This document shows positions 1-10,950 of a DNA stretch of 64,000 nt, piece after piece; position 1 is the first letter of the stretch, and each line of letters starts with the position of its first letter. A program made the translations under genes and the position numbers. The DNA lies in the NCBI GenBank assembly GCA_036676455.1, contig JAKFCW010000021.1, forward strand, positions 1 through 64,000. Direction: 5' to 3'. Source of the DNA: UBA4093 sp036676455. GTDB lineage: Bacteria; Cyanobacteriota; Sericytochromatia; S15B-MN24; UBA4093. A model generated the notes under the pieces. That model was not told the DNA's origin. It ran no database searches and was given only the letters and a program-made list of their open reading frames with translations.

Positions 1-1
1 G

Positions 2-172
2 ATCGGCGCCGGCATCGTGGACCCCGCCAAGGTCACCCGCTCGGCCCTCGAGAACGCGGCTTCCATCGCGTCGATGCTCCTCACCACCGAGGCGCTCGTC
101 GTCGACAAGCCCGAGAAGAAGGGAATGCCTGCTGGCATGCCCGGCGGCATGCCCGACATGGGGATGATGTAA
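2..172 (+). CDS. groEL: GroEL (60 kDa chaperonin), C-terminal fragment
   Basis: The last 56 codons of the chaperonin GroEL; the gene begins outside the window. The reading frame gives the C-terminal equatorial-domain pattern of the family (VDPAKVTRSALENAASIA, then LLTTEALVVDKPEKK) and ends in the Gly/Met-rich tail (GMPAGMPGGMPDMGMM) found in most bacterial GroELs. The protein folds cytosolic clients in ATP-driven double rings with GroES. It is closed by a strong TTCG-loop terminator about 20 nt downstream, so it is not co-transcribed with tatA. Confidence 0.95.
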   Translation: MGAGIVDPAKVTRSALENAASIASMLLTTEALVVDKPEKKGMPAGMPGGMPDMGMM

Positions 173-192
173 GCACCCTCACGGGTTCTTCG

Positions 193-220
193 GGAGGCGG
201 CTTCGGCCGCCTCCTTTTTT
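193..220 (+). terminator. Intrinsic terminator after groEL
   Basis: A 9-bp GC-rich stem (193-201 with 206-214) closed by a TTCG tetraloop and followed by six T residues (215-220). It is a textbook rho-independent terminator placed right after the groEL stop codon. Confidence 0.93.
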
Positions 221-258
221 CATGCGCGCCCGCCCGCCGCACGGGAAGCGCGCTCGAA

Positions 259-287
259 TAGACGCCCCACACGGGCGAGGTTATAAT
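259..287 (+). promoter_or_regulatory. Sigma-70-type promoter of tatA-uvrB
   Basis: TAGACG (259-264), 17 nt, TATAAT (282-287). The -10 is a perfect consensus. Transcription should start near 294, inside a 14-bp perfect palindrome (289-302), and the tatA ATG lies about 35 nt further on. Confidence 0.7.
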
Positions 288-288
288 G

Positions 289-302
289 GTGATACGTATC
301 AC
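289..302. promoter_or_regulatory. 14-bp perfect palindrome at the predicted tatA start site
   Basis: GTGATACGTATCAC is self-complementary over all 14 bases and starts 2 nt after the -10 box, so a bound protein would block initiation. The core TACGTA recurs in a 12-bp palindrome upstream of egtB (44473-44484). It may be a repressor site; no binding protein is identified. Confidence 0.4.
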
Positions 303-328
303 GCGGCATGCCCGCAAAAGGGGAAGAC

Positions 329-607
329 ATGTTTGGAATTGGACCTGGTGAACTGGCGGTCATCGCCGGAGTGGCCCTGCTCGTCGTGGGCCCCAAGAAG
401 TTGCCGGAACTGGCCCGCGCCTTCGGCAAGAGCATCTCGGAGTTCAAGAAGGGCACCCATGAGGTGACCGAGTCGGTCAAGCGCGAGCTCGACGCGGCCG
501 ACGCCGCGGGCCATGGCGCTGCGGCTCAGCCGAGCGCCGCGGCTCAACCGAAAGATCAGCCATCCGAGGGCGCCCAGCCCGGGGCTCAGCCTCCCGAGAC
601 GAGGTAG
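329..607 (+). CDS. tatA: Sec-independent protein translocase TatA
   Basis: A 92-residue TatA/TatB-family protein, the pore-forming component of twin-arginine export of folded proteins. It has the usual layout: a very short N-terminus (MFGIGPGELAV), one membrane helix (about residues 7-22), the FGPKKLPELAR-type hinge (here VGPKKLPELARAFG), an amphipathic helix to about residue 40, and a low-complexity Ala/Gln/Pro tail. I chose the ATG at 329 because it follows an AAAGGGG ribosome site and gives the conserved MFGIG start; the upstream ATG at 308 would add seven unsupported residues. The GPKKLPELARAFGKSI pattern favours TatA over TatB. No tatC is in the window. It shares a transcript with uvrB, whose TTG start is 3 nt downstream. 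Confidence 0.92.
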   Translation: MFGIGPGELAVIAGVALLVVGPKKLPELARAFGKSISEFKKGTHEVTESVKRELDAADAAGHGAAAQPSAAAQPKDQPSEGAQPGAQPPETR

Positions 608-610
608 GAG

Positions 611-2644
611 TTGCTCGACAACCGTTTCGACCTCGTAGCCCCTTACCCCCCGGCAGGCGACCAGCCTCAAGCGATCGCCAACTTGACCGACGGCCTGCAA
701 AGCGGGTTCGACGCCCAGACCCTGCTGGGCATCACCGGCTCGGGCAAGACCTACGCGATCGCCAACGTGATCCAGCAGGTCCAGCGCCCCACCCTGGTGC
801 TGGCCCACAACAAGACGCTGGCCGCCCAGCTCTGCAACGAGCTGCGCGAGTTCTTCCCCCATAACCGGGTCGAATACTTCATCTCGTACTACGACTTCTA
901 CCAGCCCGAAGCCTACATCCCGCGGACCGATACGTACATCGAGAAGAGCGCCAGCATCAACGACGAGATCGACCGGCTGCGCCACTCGGCCACCCGCTCG
1001 CTGCTGGAGCGCCGGGACGTGATCGTGGTCGCCTCGGTTTCCTGCATCTACGGCCTGGGTCAGCCCCAGGAGTACCTCAACGCCAGTATCACCCTCAAGG
1101 TCGGCGAGCAGATCTCGCGCGACGAGCTGCTGCTGCGCCTGATCGAGGTGCAGTACGAGCGCAACGACATCGAACTGACCCGCGGCCGCTTCCGGGTCCG
1201 CGGCGACACCCTCGAGATCGTCCCTGCCTACGAGGACAACGTCTTCCGCATCGAGCTCTTCGGCGACGAGATCGACCGGATCTCCGAGATCGACCCGGTC
1301 ACCGGCGAGATCCTGAGCCTGCGGCCCGAGTTCATCGTCTGGCCCGCCAAGCACTTCGTCACCTCCCCCGACGCCCTGCAGCGCGCCATCGTCAGCATCG
1401 AGGCCGAGGCCGAGGCGCGCGTCAAGCAGCTGACCGATCAGGGCAAGCTGCTTGAGGCCCAGCGCCTGGAGCAGCGGACCCGCTACGACCTCGAGATGCT
1501 GCGCGAGATCGGCTACTGCCAGGGCATCGAGAACTACTCCCGGCACTTCACCGGGCTGCTTCCCGGCGAGCCCCCGCCGACGCTGCTGGATTACTTCTCC
1601 AAGGACTTCCTGATCGTCATTGACGAGTCGCACATCACCATCCCGCAGATCCAGGGGATGTACAACGGCGACCGGGCCCGCAAGGAGACCCTGGTCGAGC
1701 ACGGCTTCCGCCTGCCGTCGGCCATGGACAACCGCCCCCTCAAGATCGCCGAGTTCTGGGAAAAGGTCGGCCAGAAGATCTTCGTCTCGGCCACCCCCGG
1801 CCAGTACGAACTCGACATCTCCGAGCGCAAGGTCGAGATGATCATCCGTCCGACCGGTCTGGTCGACCCCGAGGTCTTCGTCCGCCCCATCCAGGGCCAG
1901 ATCGACGACCTGCTCTCCGAGGTCCGCGACCGCATCTCGCGCCAAGAGCGCGTGCTCGTCACCACCCTGACCAAGCGCATGGCCGAGGACCTCACCGAGT
2001 ACATGCAGGAGGTGGGCATCCGCGTGCGCTACCTGCACTCGGACATCAAGGCCCTGGAGCGAATCGCCATCCTGCGCGACCTGCGCGAGGGGGCGTTCGA
2101 CGTGCTGATCGGCGTCAACCTGCTTCGCGAGGGCCTCGACCTTCCCGAGGTCTCGCTGGTCGCCATCCTGGACGCCGACAAGGAAGGCTTCCTGCGCTCC
2201 GACCGCTCGCTCATCCAGATGATCGGCCGAGCGGCCCGCCACCCGCGCGGCCAGGTCCTGATGTACGCGGACAAGCTGACCGACTCCATGGCGCGCGCCC
2301 TCGACGAGACCGAGCGCCGCCGGGTCATCCAGCTCGCCCACAACGTCGAGCACGGGATCGTCCCGAAGGCCATCACGAAGTCCACCCGCAACCTGATCCT
2401 GGAAAGCCTCTCGGGCGAGTCCATCGGCACGCCGGTGCCGGCTCCGGTGGTGGCAAACGCGAGCGACCTCCCCGGCCTCATCAAGGACCTGGAGCATCAG
2501 ATGCGCCAAGCCGCGAGCATCCTGGACTTCGAGACCGCCGCGGTCCTGCGCGACCAGATTCAGTCCCTGCGCGAGCAGCAAGAGGCCGCCCGCAAAGGAC
2601 AGGCTCCCGACGAAGCCAAGCCTCGCCGCCGCGCCGCCCGCTAA
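611..2644 (+). CDS. uvrB: Excinuclease ABC subunit B (UvrB)
   Basis: The damage-verifying helicase-like subunit of nucleotide excision repair. At 677 residues it has the normal family length. Visible motifs are Walker A (GITGSGKTYAIANV), the damage-clamping beta-hairpin region (YYDFYQPEAYIP onward), the DEAD-like VIDESHITIPQIQ motif, helicase motifs V and VI (GVNLLREGLDLPEVSLV; IQMIGRAARHPRGQV), and a C-terminal UVR domain (about residues 622-658, LIKDLEHQMRQAASILDFETAA) that contacts UvrC. The start is a TTG; GAGG at 601-604 is a plausible ribosome site, and the N-terminus then matches the family's PSGDQP region (here PPAGDQP). UvrA is encoded nearby at 6541; uvrC is not in the window. Confidence 0.97.
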   Translation: MLDNRFDLVAPYPPAGDQPQAIANLTDGLQSGFDAQTLLGITGSGKTYAIANVIQQVQRPTLVLAHNKTLAAQLCNELREFFPHNRVEYFISYYDFYQPEAYIPRTDTYIEKSASINDEIDRLRHSATRSLLERRDVIVVASVSCIYGLGQPQEYLNASITLKVGEQISRDELLLRLIEVQYERNDIELTRGRFRVRGDTLEIVPAYEDNVFRIELFGDEIDRISEIDPVTGEILSLRPEFIVWPAKHFVTSPDALQRAIVSIEAEAEARVKQLTDQGKLLEAQRLEQRTRYDLEMLREIGYCQGIENYSRHFTGLLPGEPPPTLLDYFSKDFLIVIDESHITIPQIQGMYNGDRARKETLVEHGFRLPSAMDNRPLKIAEFWEKVGQKIFVSATPGQYELDISERKVEMIIRPTGLVDPEVFVRPIQGQIDDLLSEVRDRISRQERVLVTTLTKRMAEDLTEYMQEVGIRVRYLHSDIKALERIAILRDLREGAFDVLIGVNLLREGLDLPEVSLVAILDADKEGFLRSDRSLIQMIGRAARHPRGQVLMYADKLTDSMARALDETERRRVIQLAHNVEHGIVPKAITKSTRNLILESLSGESIGTPVPAPVVANASDLPGLIKDLEHQMRQAASILDFETAAVLRDQIQSLREQQEAARKGQAPDEAKPRRRAAR

Positions 2645-2676
2645 GCCCCTCGACTCGCAAGCGACTGAGCAAGCCA

Positions 2677-4971
2677 ATGAACGAACGCATCATCAACCAG
2701 TACCGGATCACGTCCGAACTCGAGCGCTCCGAGGACCATGCGGTCTACCTGGCCGAGGACACGCTCAAGCACCGCAAGGTGCTGCTGCATGAACTGAAGC
2801 TGGACCCGACCGAGGGCCCCGATGCCCTGGACAAGGCCCGCCAGTCGCTGATTCGCGAGGCCAAGCTCAGCATGGAGCTCGACCATCCCAACGTGCTGAG
2901 GGTCGAGCACCTGATCCCGCGCGAGGACGAGTGCTTCGTGGTCTGCGAATGGGTCGACGGCGCGCGCACGCTGCGCGAGGCCCTGCGCTCGGGGCCGCTG
3001 GATCCGCATCGCGCGGTCGCCATCGCCCTCGCGGCCCTGGACGCCTTGCATCATGCCCACGAGCACCGCATCGTCCACCGCAACGTCCGCCCCGAGCACC
3101 TCCTGCTCTTCGAGGGTGGCGTGAAGCTCACCTCGTTCGCGATGGCCAAGAAGGCCGATCTCGCCACCCGCAGCTCGTTCGACCTACGCCAGATGGTGGC
3201 CGAGAACCCCTACGCCGCGCCCGAGTTCCGGCTGGGGCAGTCCGCCCACCACAAGGTGGACGCCCGGGCCGACGTCTTCGCGCTGGCGGCCGTCCTCTAC
3301 GAGATGCTGACCGGCCATCCGCCCGCCCACGTCGACGAGAAGCTCTACGTGCCGCCCAGCCGGGTCAATCCTAGCGTGCCGGTCGAGCTGGACGAGGCGA
3401 TCGCCCGCGCCCTGCGCTTCGATCCCGCCCAGCGGCTGCCGAGCGCCTCCAGCTTCAAGGCCCGCCTCATCGAGGCCACGGGCGGCGCGAAGGCCAACCC
3501 CAAGGATACAGGCGCGCGCTACATCGAGCGCCGGCTGGTGCGCCGCACCCGCAACAGCCTCATCTTCCAGGCCACGGACGCCCACCTGGGCCGAACGGTC
3601 GCGCTGAAGAAGCTGATCCTGGACCCGGCCCTCACTCCGAGCGAACGCCAAGGCGCCCTCTTCAGCCGCACCCAGGAGGAGAGCGCCGCGAGCGCCCTGG
3701 TGCACCCGCATATCATCGTCATCCTCGACCACTTCATCGAGGACGCGGATCCCTACCTGGTCATGGAGTGGCTGGAAGGCTCGGACCTGCGCGAGACCCT
3801 CGACGGCAAGCGGCCTCCCTTGAGCTACGAGGAGATCCTGGGCGTCGTCCACCAGGTGGGCGAGGCGATCGCCTACGCGCACCGACAGGGCGTGATCCAC
3901 CGGGATCTCAAGCCCGAGAACCTCATGCTCCACCAGGGCCACGTCACGGTGCTGGACTTCGGCCTGGCCGTCTCTCAGGAGCCCGGAGCGATGAAGGCGG
4001 CCGGGACGGCCCGCTACCTGGCCCCGGAAGTGATCAAGGGCGAGGCGGCCACGTTCCAGTCGGACCTCTTCGCGCTGGCGGTCGTCGCCTACGAACTGCT
4101 GACCGGCACCTACCCCTATCGCCCCGAGGCGCTCATGGCAGGCTTCGCCACCGGGCAGCTGGTCGAACCGCCGGAGGCCCCCAGCCAGCTGCGCCTGGAG
4201 GTCACGCCGGAGGTGGATGCCGTGCTCCTGAAGGCGCTGGCCATCCATCCCAAAGACCGCTACGCCGAGATGACGGACTTCCTGGACGCCCTCAACGGCG
4301 CCCTTTCTGCCCCGGCAGAGGCGACCGACGAGGTCCCCTGGAAGACGCTGGTCTTCACGGCCGTGGGCGCGCTCGTGCTCGGCGGCCTCGTGGTGGTGGG
4401 CTTCTTCCTGAGTCCCATCATCTCGACCTGGCTGGCGCCCCTGCCCGAGCCGGCCCCCCTCGCGAGCCCCGAGAGCCCCGAGGCCGAGCCCGTGGAGGCC
4501 GAAGCGCCCCTGCAGCCGCTCGTGACTCCGCGCCCCGATCCCACGCCCGAACCGACCCCCGTCGCCACCGCCAAGCCTGCCGTGGCCAAGGCCCTCACCT
4601 GGGCGAGCCGCCCGGTGACGCTGCATGACGTCACCCTGGAGGTCACGAGCATCCGCCGCTCGGAGCAGGCCACCCGTATCAACCTCCGCGTGACCAACCA
4701 CACCGCGGAGCCGGTCTCCTTCCTGAGCCGCAACGACCGCCCCGACCTGGTCAGGGTCACCGACGATCTCGGCAGCGACTACACGCTGAGCATCGACCCA
4801 CTCTCCGTCTCGGCGGGACTGGTGCGGGTCGATGCCGGCGCCACGAACGACGGCTCCTTCCTCCTCAAGGACTGGATCAGCCCCGAGGCCGCCCTGGTCA
4901 CGGTGGAGCTCAAGGAGTATGCCGGACTCGAGCGCCAGTTCATCCTGCGCGCCCACCGGATCGTCGACTGA
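2677..4971 (+). CDS. Tandem pseudokinase-kinase, single-pass membrane Ser/Thr protein kinase
   Basis: A 764-residue protein with two Hanks-type kinase domains in a row. The first (about 8-268) is degenerate: HRD is HRN (134-136), the DFG site is TSF (152-154), and His replaces the beta-3 Lys. The second (about 280-545) has ALKK (309-312), HRDLKPEN (408-415), DFG (427-429) and an APE-like segment (449-451), but no glycines in its nucleotide loop. A membrane helix follows (about 557-582), then a Pro/Glu-rich linker and a roughly 120-residue C-terminal beta-rich domain like DUF4352-type extracellular domains. By topology the kinases are cytosolic and the C-terminus is outside. It lies 32 nt after uvrB and probably shares its transcript. 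Substrates are unknown; the first domain may regulate the second. Confidence 0.85.
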   Translation: MNERIINQYRITSELERSEDHAVYLAEDTLKHRKVLLHELKLDPTEGPDALDKARQSLIREAKLSMELDHPNVLRVEHLIPREDECFVVCEWVDGARTLREALRSGPLDPHRAVAIALAALDALHHAHEHRIVHRNVRPEHLLLFEGGVKLTSFAMAKKADLATRSSFDLRQMVAENPYAAPEFRLGQSAHHKVDARADVFALAAVLYEMLTGHPPAHVDEKLYVPPSRVNPSVPVELDEAIARALRFDPAQRLPSASSFKARLIEATGGAKANPKDTGARYIERRLVRRTRNSLIFQATDAHLGRTVALKKLILDPALTPSERQGALFSRTQEESAASALVHPHIIVILDHFIEDADPYLVMEWLEGSDLRETLDGKRPPLSYEEILGVVHQVGEAIAYAHRQGVIHRDLKPENLMLHQGHVTVLDFGLAVSQEPGAMKAAGTARYLAPEVIKGEAATFQSDLFALAVVAYELLTGTYPYRPEALMAGFATGQLVEPPEAPSQLRLEVTPEVDAVLLKALAIHPKDRYAEMTDFLDALNGALSAPAEATDEVPWKTLVFTAVGALVLGGLVVVGFFLSPIISTWLAPLPEPAPLASPESPEAEPVEAEAPLQPLVTPRPDPTPEPTPVATAKPAVAKALTWASRPVTLHDVTLEVTSIRRSEQATRINLRVTNHTAEPVSFLSRNDRPDLVRVTDDLGSDYTLSIDPLSVSAGLVRVDAGATNDGSFLLKDWISPEAALVTVELKEYAGLERQFILRAHRIVD

Positions 4972-4988
4972 CCCGGTGTCGCCCGGAC

Positions 4989-5017
4989 TTGAAACGATTG
5001 ATCGCAAGGCGTAGAAT
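4989..5017 (+). promoter_or_regulatory. Promoter of the histidine kinase gene, predicted leaderless start
   Basis: TTGAAA (4989-4994), 17 nt, TAGAAT (5012-5017). The kinase ATG begins only 6 nt after the -10, so the predicted transcript would start at or next to the initiation codon with no SD sequence. Confidence 0.7.
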
Positions 5018-5023
5018 CGCGAC

Positions 5024-6445
5024 ATGCACCAGGATACGGCTGCTTCTGGCGAGGCAAACTTCCACACATTCGCGGACGCGACGCTCCTGAGGGCCCTGCG
5101 GCCCGTCTCGCTGGCCCTCGTGGGCATCTACGCGGCCCAGGTCATCCGGAACTTGGTGTTTCTGGAGGGGCCCTACGCGGCGGTCGCCCCGTGGCTGGTC
5201 GCCAATGACCTCTTCGCGGCCCTCTGCGGCCTCGCGCTGTTCTGGGCGCTCCAGACCAAGCGCGTCAGCCTCAAGATGGCCCATCCGGTGAGCGCGCTCC
5301 TGCTCGGCCTGGCGCTCGAGGGCGCCATCGTCCACATGATCTTTCTCGACCGGCCGCTGGAGACCATCTCGTTCATCCTGATCCCGCTCGCGGCGGCCTA
5401 TCTCTTGCTTTTGCCCGCTTACTTCATCGGGACCCTGCTCGTGACCCTCGCTTCATGGCTCATCGCCATCCGGTTCACGGTGCCTCCGGTCGTTTCGCCC
5501 CCCGAAGGCCCCTGGGTGGCGCTGGGCACGTCGCTCGCAGAAGGGGCGCTGCTCGCGGCGATCGCCTTCATCGTGCGCTATCGCAACAACCGGAGAATTG
5601 TGGAGCTGCGCCTCAGCGACCGGCGGCAACGCCACGAGCTCGCCGGAGCGCTCGAGGAGCTACGGTCCAACCACAGCAAGCTGCAAGAGCTCGACCAGCT
5701 CAAGAGCGAGTTCGTCAACGCCGTCACCCACGAGCTAAGGACGCCCCTGACCTCCGTGGTCGGTTACGCCGAGCTGCTCGAGGACGAGATCAGCGGCTCG
5801 CTCACCCAGCATCAGCGCGAGTTCGTGCGCCAGATTCAGCTCGGCAGCACGCGGCTCGAGTACCTCCTCAACGATCTCCTCGACTTCGCCCGCCTGGAGG
5901 CCGGCACGTTCCGGCTACGCTGCGAGGCGACGGACGCGAGCGCCAAGGTCAAGGAGGTGGTGGAGAGCTTGAGACCGCTGGCCGAAGCGGCGGCCCTGGA
6001 TCTACGGGTCATCTGCCCTGACGAGCCGCTCGTGCTGGTCATGGACGGCCAGCGCATGGGCCAGGTCGTCATCAACTTCGTCAGTAACGCCCTCAAGTTC
6101 ACGCCTCCGAGAGGTCGCATCGAGATTCGCATCGGGCTCGACGGCGAAAGCTTGCGCTGCGAGGTCGAGGACACGGGCGAGGGGATCGTCCGGGAAGACC
6201 TGCCCAAGCTCTTCAAGCGGTTCTCGCAGCTCAAGGGCGGGGTCGCCAAGGGCAAGGGGACGGGGCTGGGCCTCGCCATCTCGAAGGCGCTCGTGGAGGC
6301 GCACGGAGGCGCCATCGGCGTCGAAAGCACGCCGGGCGTGGGCAGCACCTTCTGGTTCACGCTCCCCATGCAGCCGAGCGAACCCGGCATGCCGACCTTC
6401 CTGGTCGCCACGTCCGGCGGACCTCCCACCCCCGATAATTGTTAA
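5024..6445 (+). CDS. Membrane sensor histidine kinase (HisKA + HATPase_c)
   Basis: A 473-residue sensor kinase. The N-terminal 185 residues form about six hydrophobic segments (roughly 28-48, 58-77, 88-106, 113-147, 165-185), a MASE-like membrane sensor with no recognised ligand domain. A short coiled linker leads to the HisKA dimerisation domain with the phospho-accepting His236 in THELRTPLTS. The ATPase domain shows the N box (VVINFVSNALKFT), the G1 box (VEDTGEGIVRED) and the G2 box (GKGTGLGLAIS). No response regulator gene is adjacent, so it is an orphan kinase. It has its own promoter and appears to be translated from a leaderless mRNA. Confidence 0.9.
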   Translation: MHQDTAASGEANFHTFADATLLRALRPVSLALVGIYAAQVIRNLVFLEGPYAAVAPWLVANDLFAALCGLALFWALQTKRVSLKMAHPVSALLLGLALEGAIVHMIFLDRPLETISFILIPLAAAYLLLLPAYFIGTLLVTLASWLIAIRFTVPPVVSPPEGPWVALGTSLAEGALLAAIAFIVRYRNNRRIVELRLSDRRQRHELAGALEELRSNHSKLQELDQLKSEFVNAVTHELRTPLTSVVGYAELLEDEISGSLTQHQREFVRQIQLGSTRLEYLLNDLLDFARLEAGTFRLRCEATDASAKVKEVVESLRPLAEAAALDLRVICPDEPLVLVMDGQRMGQVVINFVSNALKFTPPRGRIEIRIGLDGESLRCEVEDTGEGIVREDLPKLFKRFSQLKGGVAKGKGTGLGLAISKALVEAHGGAIGVESTPGVGSTFWFTLPMQPSEPGMPTFLVATSGGPPTPDNC

Positions 6446-6471
6446 GAGCCTCGTAACACGCGCCATTCGGC

Positions 6472-6500
6472 TTGCCGCCCTTTCGATCGACGCGTAAAAT
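6472..6500 (+). promoter_or_regulatory. Sigma-70-type promoter of uvrA
   Basis: TTGCCG (6472-6477), 17 nt, TAAAAT (6495-6500). The predicted start near 6507 leaves a 34-nt leader before the uvrA ATG at 6541 and rules out longer N-termini beginning at 6472 or 6499. No classical SOS-box pattern (CTGT-N8-ACAG) is seen here. Confidence 0.65.
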
Positions 6501-6540
6501 GAGTAGAACTGACGTTCGACTCTCGGTTGGAAGGCTAGCA

Positions 6541-9462
<2,922 letters not shown>

Positions 9463-9488
9463 CCGTCAGCCGCGAACGTCCGCGGAGT

Positions 9489-9516
9489 GGAGCCCCCCTT
9501 TCGGGGGGCTCCTTGT
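9489..9516 (+). terminator. Intrinsic terminator after uvrA
   Basis: A 10-bp perfect stem (9489-9498 with 9503-9512) with a TTTC loop, followed by a short T-rich stretch (TTGTC). It sits 27 nt after the uvrA stop codon. Confidence 0.85.
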
Positions 9517-9556
9517 CATGGCGTTTCGGGCATGCAATGATGCAAGCGTTTGCTTG
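9513..9556 (+). promoter_or_regulatory. Possible promoter with LacI-type operator-like palindrome
   Basis: TTGTCA (9513-9518), 17 nt, AATGAT (9536-9541) is a weak promoter match for the following lipoprotein gene. Just downstream, CAAGC-GTTT-GCTTG (9543-9556) is an inverted repeat that, read from 9541, matches the LacI/CcpA-family pattern TGnAAnCGnTnnCA except at the last base. Both calls are tentative. Confidence 0.3.
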
Positions 9557-9572
9557 TCACCGGGAGGAAACC

Positions 9573-10877
9573 ATGCGCTGCAGTCGTCGCCAAACCCGCT
9601 TGCTCCTGACCCTCGCCTCGCTCACCCTGACCACCTTCGCACTTGCCGGCTGCCCGATTCCGGGCGGCTCTTCCGGCGGAACCGACGGCAAGTCGTCCAC
9701 GGGCGGTAACACGTCCGTCACTCCCGGATCCAGCGGATCGCTCGACAAGAGCTTCGGTGACGAGGGGATCGTGACGACCGACTTCACCACCAAGAAGGAC
9801 GATGCCGCCTTCGGAGTGGCCCTGCAGGCCGACGGCAAGATCGTGGCGGCGGGCAGCACCAGCGCGCCCGATCCGAAGTACACCGTGGGGACCTTCGCGC
9901 TCGTTCGCTACCTTCCCGACGGCGAGCCCGACCCGGACTTCGGGTTGGTCGGACGGGTCTTCACCGCCCAGGGGTCGACGGCCCAGGCGCGCGACGTCGT
10001 CGTGACGGGGGACGGCACGATCGTGACCGGCGGCTGGTTTCAAGGTGGCAGCTTGTCGATCGATTACCTGCTGAGCCGCCACCTCCCGGACGGCAAGCTC
10101 GACGAGACGTTCGGCGACACGGGCCACGCGACGGCGGGGCTTGGGTCGGCCTCCGGGAATGCGCTCGCGCTTCAGTCGGACGGCAAGGTCCTTTTCGCAG
10201 GCTACAACGGGCTACTCGAGTACAAGCCGGTCATCGCGCGCTACAGCGCGGCGGGGCAACTCGACACCAGCTTCGACGCGGACGGACAGGCCCAGCTCGA
10301 CTGGGGCACGGACTCGGACGAGGCCTATGGCATCGCCGTCCACGACGGCAAGATCCTGGTCGCTGGATCCGCCGATACGGACGGGTTCGCCCTGACGCGC
10401 CTCAATGCCGACGGCAGCCTGGACACCAGCTTCGGGACCGGCGGGACGGTCAAGGTCGCGGCCGGCGAGAGCGAGGCTGCGGACCTGGCGGTCGCGGCGG
10501 ACGGATCGATCGTCGTGGCCGGTGGCCAGCACGTCCTGCGCTTCACGTCCGCCGGTGCGCTGGATCCCGCGTTCGGCGGGGACGGCATCGTGGAGCTGGC
10601 CGACCATACCCTGAGCGCGGTCGCCGTGCAGCCCGACGGCAAGATTCTGGTCACCGGAAGCACGTCCGAGAAGGTCAGCCTTTCGCGCCTGAAGGCGGAT
10701 GGCACGCTGGATACGAGCTTCGCGACCCAGGGGACGGCCATCGTGGCGGTGCCCGGAGCCACGGCGCATGCCTACGACCTCGTGCGCCAGCCGGATGGGC
10801 GGATCGTCGTGGCGGGGCGCGCGTTCCAGAGCCAGGGAGCGCATGCGGACTTCATGCTGATGCGGTTCTGGCCGTAA
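9573..10877 (+). CDS. Lipoprotein with delta-60 beta-propeller-like repeats
   Basis: A 434-residue exported lipoprotein. The signal peptide ends in the lipobox LAGC (residues 24-27), and a Gly/Ser-rich linker follows. The rest consists of delta-60 repeats (TIGR02608 type), recognised by alternating DGKI(V/L)(V/A)AG and LD(T/E/P)(S/T/A)F(G/D)xxG motifs. I count about seven LDxxF motifs: LDKSFG, PDPDFG, LDETFG, LDTSFD, LDTSFG, LDPAFG and LDTSFA. Such proteins are thought to form beta-propeller-like surface structures; no enzymatic role is known. The ATG at 9573 follows GGGAGG. The gene stands alone between the uvrA terminator and a downstream hairpin. Confidence 0.85.
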   Translation: MRCSRRQTRLLLTLASLTLTTFALAGCPIPGGSSGGTDGKSSTGGNTSVTPGSSGSLDKSFGDEGIVTTDFTTKKDDAAFGVALQADGKIVAAGSTSAPDPKYTVGTFALVRYLPDGEPDPDFGLVGRVFTAQGSTAQARDVVVTGDGTIVTGGWFQGGSLSIDYLLSRHLPDGKLDETFGDTGHATAGLGSASGNALALQSDGKVLFAGYNGLLEYKPVIARYSAAGQLDTSFDADGQAQLDWGTDSDEAYGIAVHDGKILVAGSADTDGFALTRLNADGSLDTSFGTGGTVKVAAGESEAADLAVAADGSIVVAGGQHVLRFTSAGALDPAFGGDGIVELADHTLSAVAVQPDGKILVTGSTSEKVSLSRLKADGTLDTSFATQGTAIVAVPGATAHAYDLVRQPDGRIVVAGRAFQSQGAHADFMLMRFWP

Positions 10878-10889
10878 GACCATCCCTTG

Positions 10890-10910
10890 CGCCCCGGTGA
10901 GACCGGGGCG
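10890..10910 (+). terminator. GC-rich hairpin after the delta-60 lipoprotein gene
   Basis: A 9-bp perfect stem (10890-10898 with 10902-10910) with a GAG loop, 13 nt past the stop codon. No T-run follows, so termination strength is uncertain. Confidence 0.5.
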
Positions 10911-10950
10911 TAACCTCGGGGCGGGGTCCATGCTCCGAAAGGGGGTCGCC

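Noticed and set aside
299..2677. Long open frames antisense to uvrB and many other genes
   Set aside because: High GC gives long shadow frames. They lack family motifs and ribosome sites, and the opposite strand encodes clear conserved proteins.
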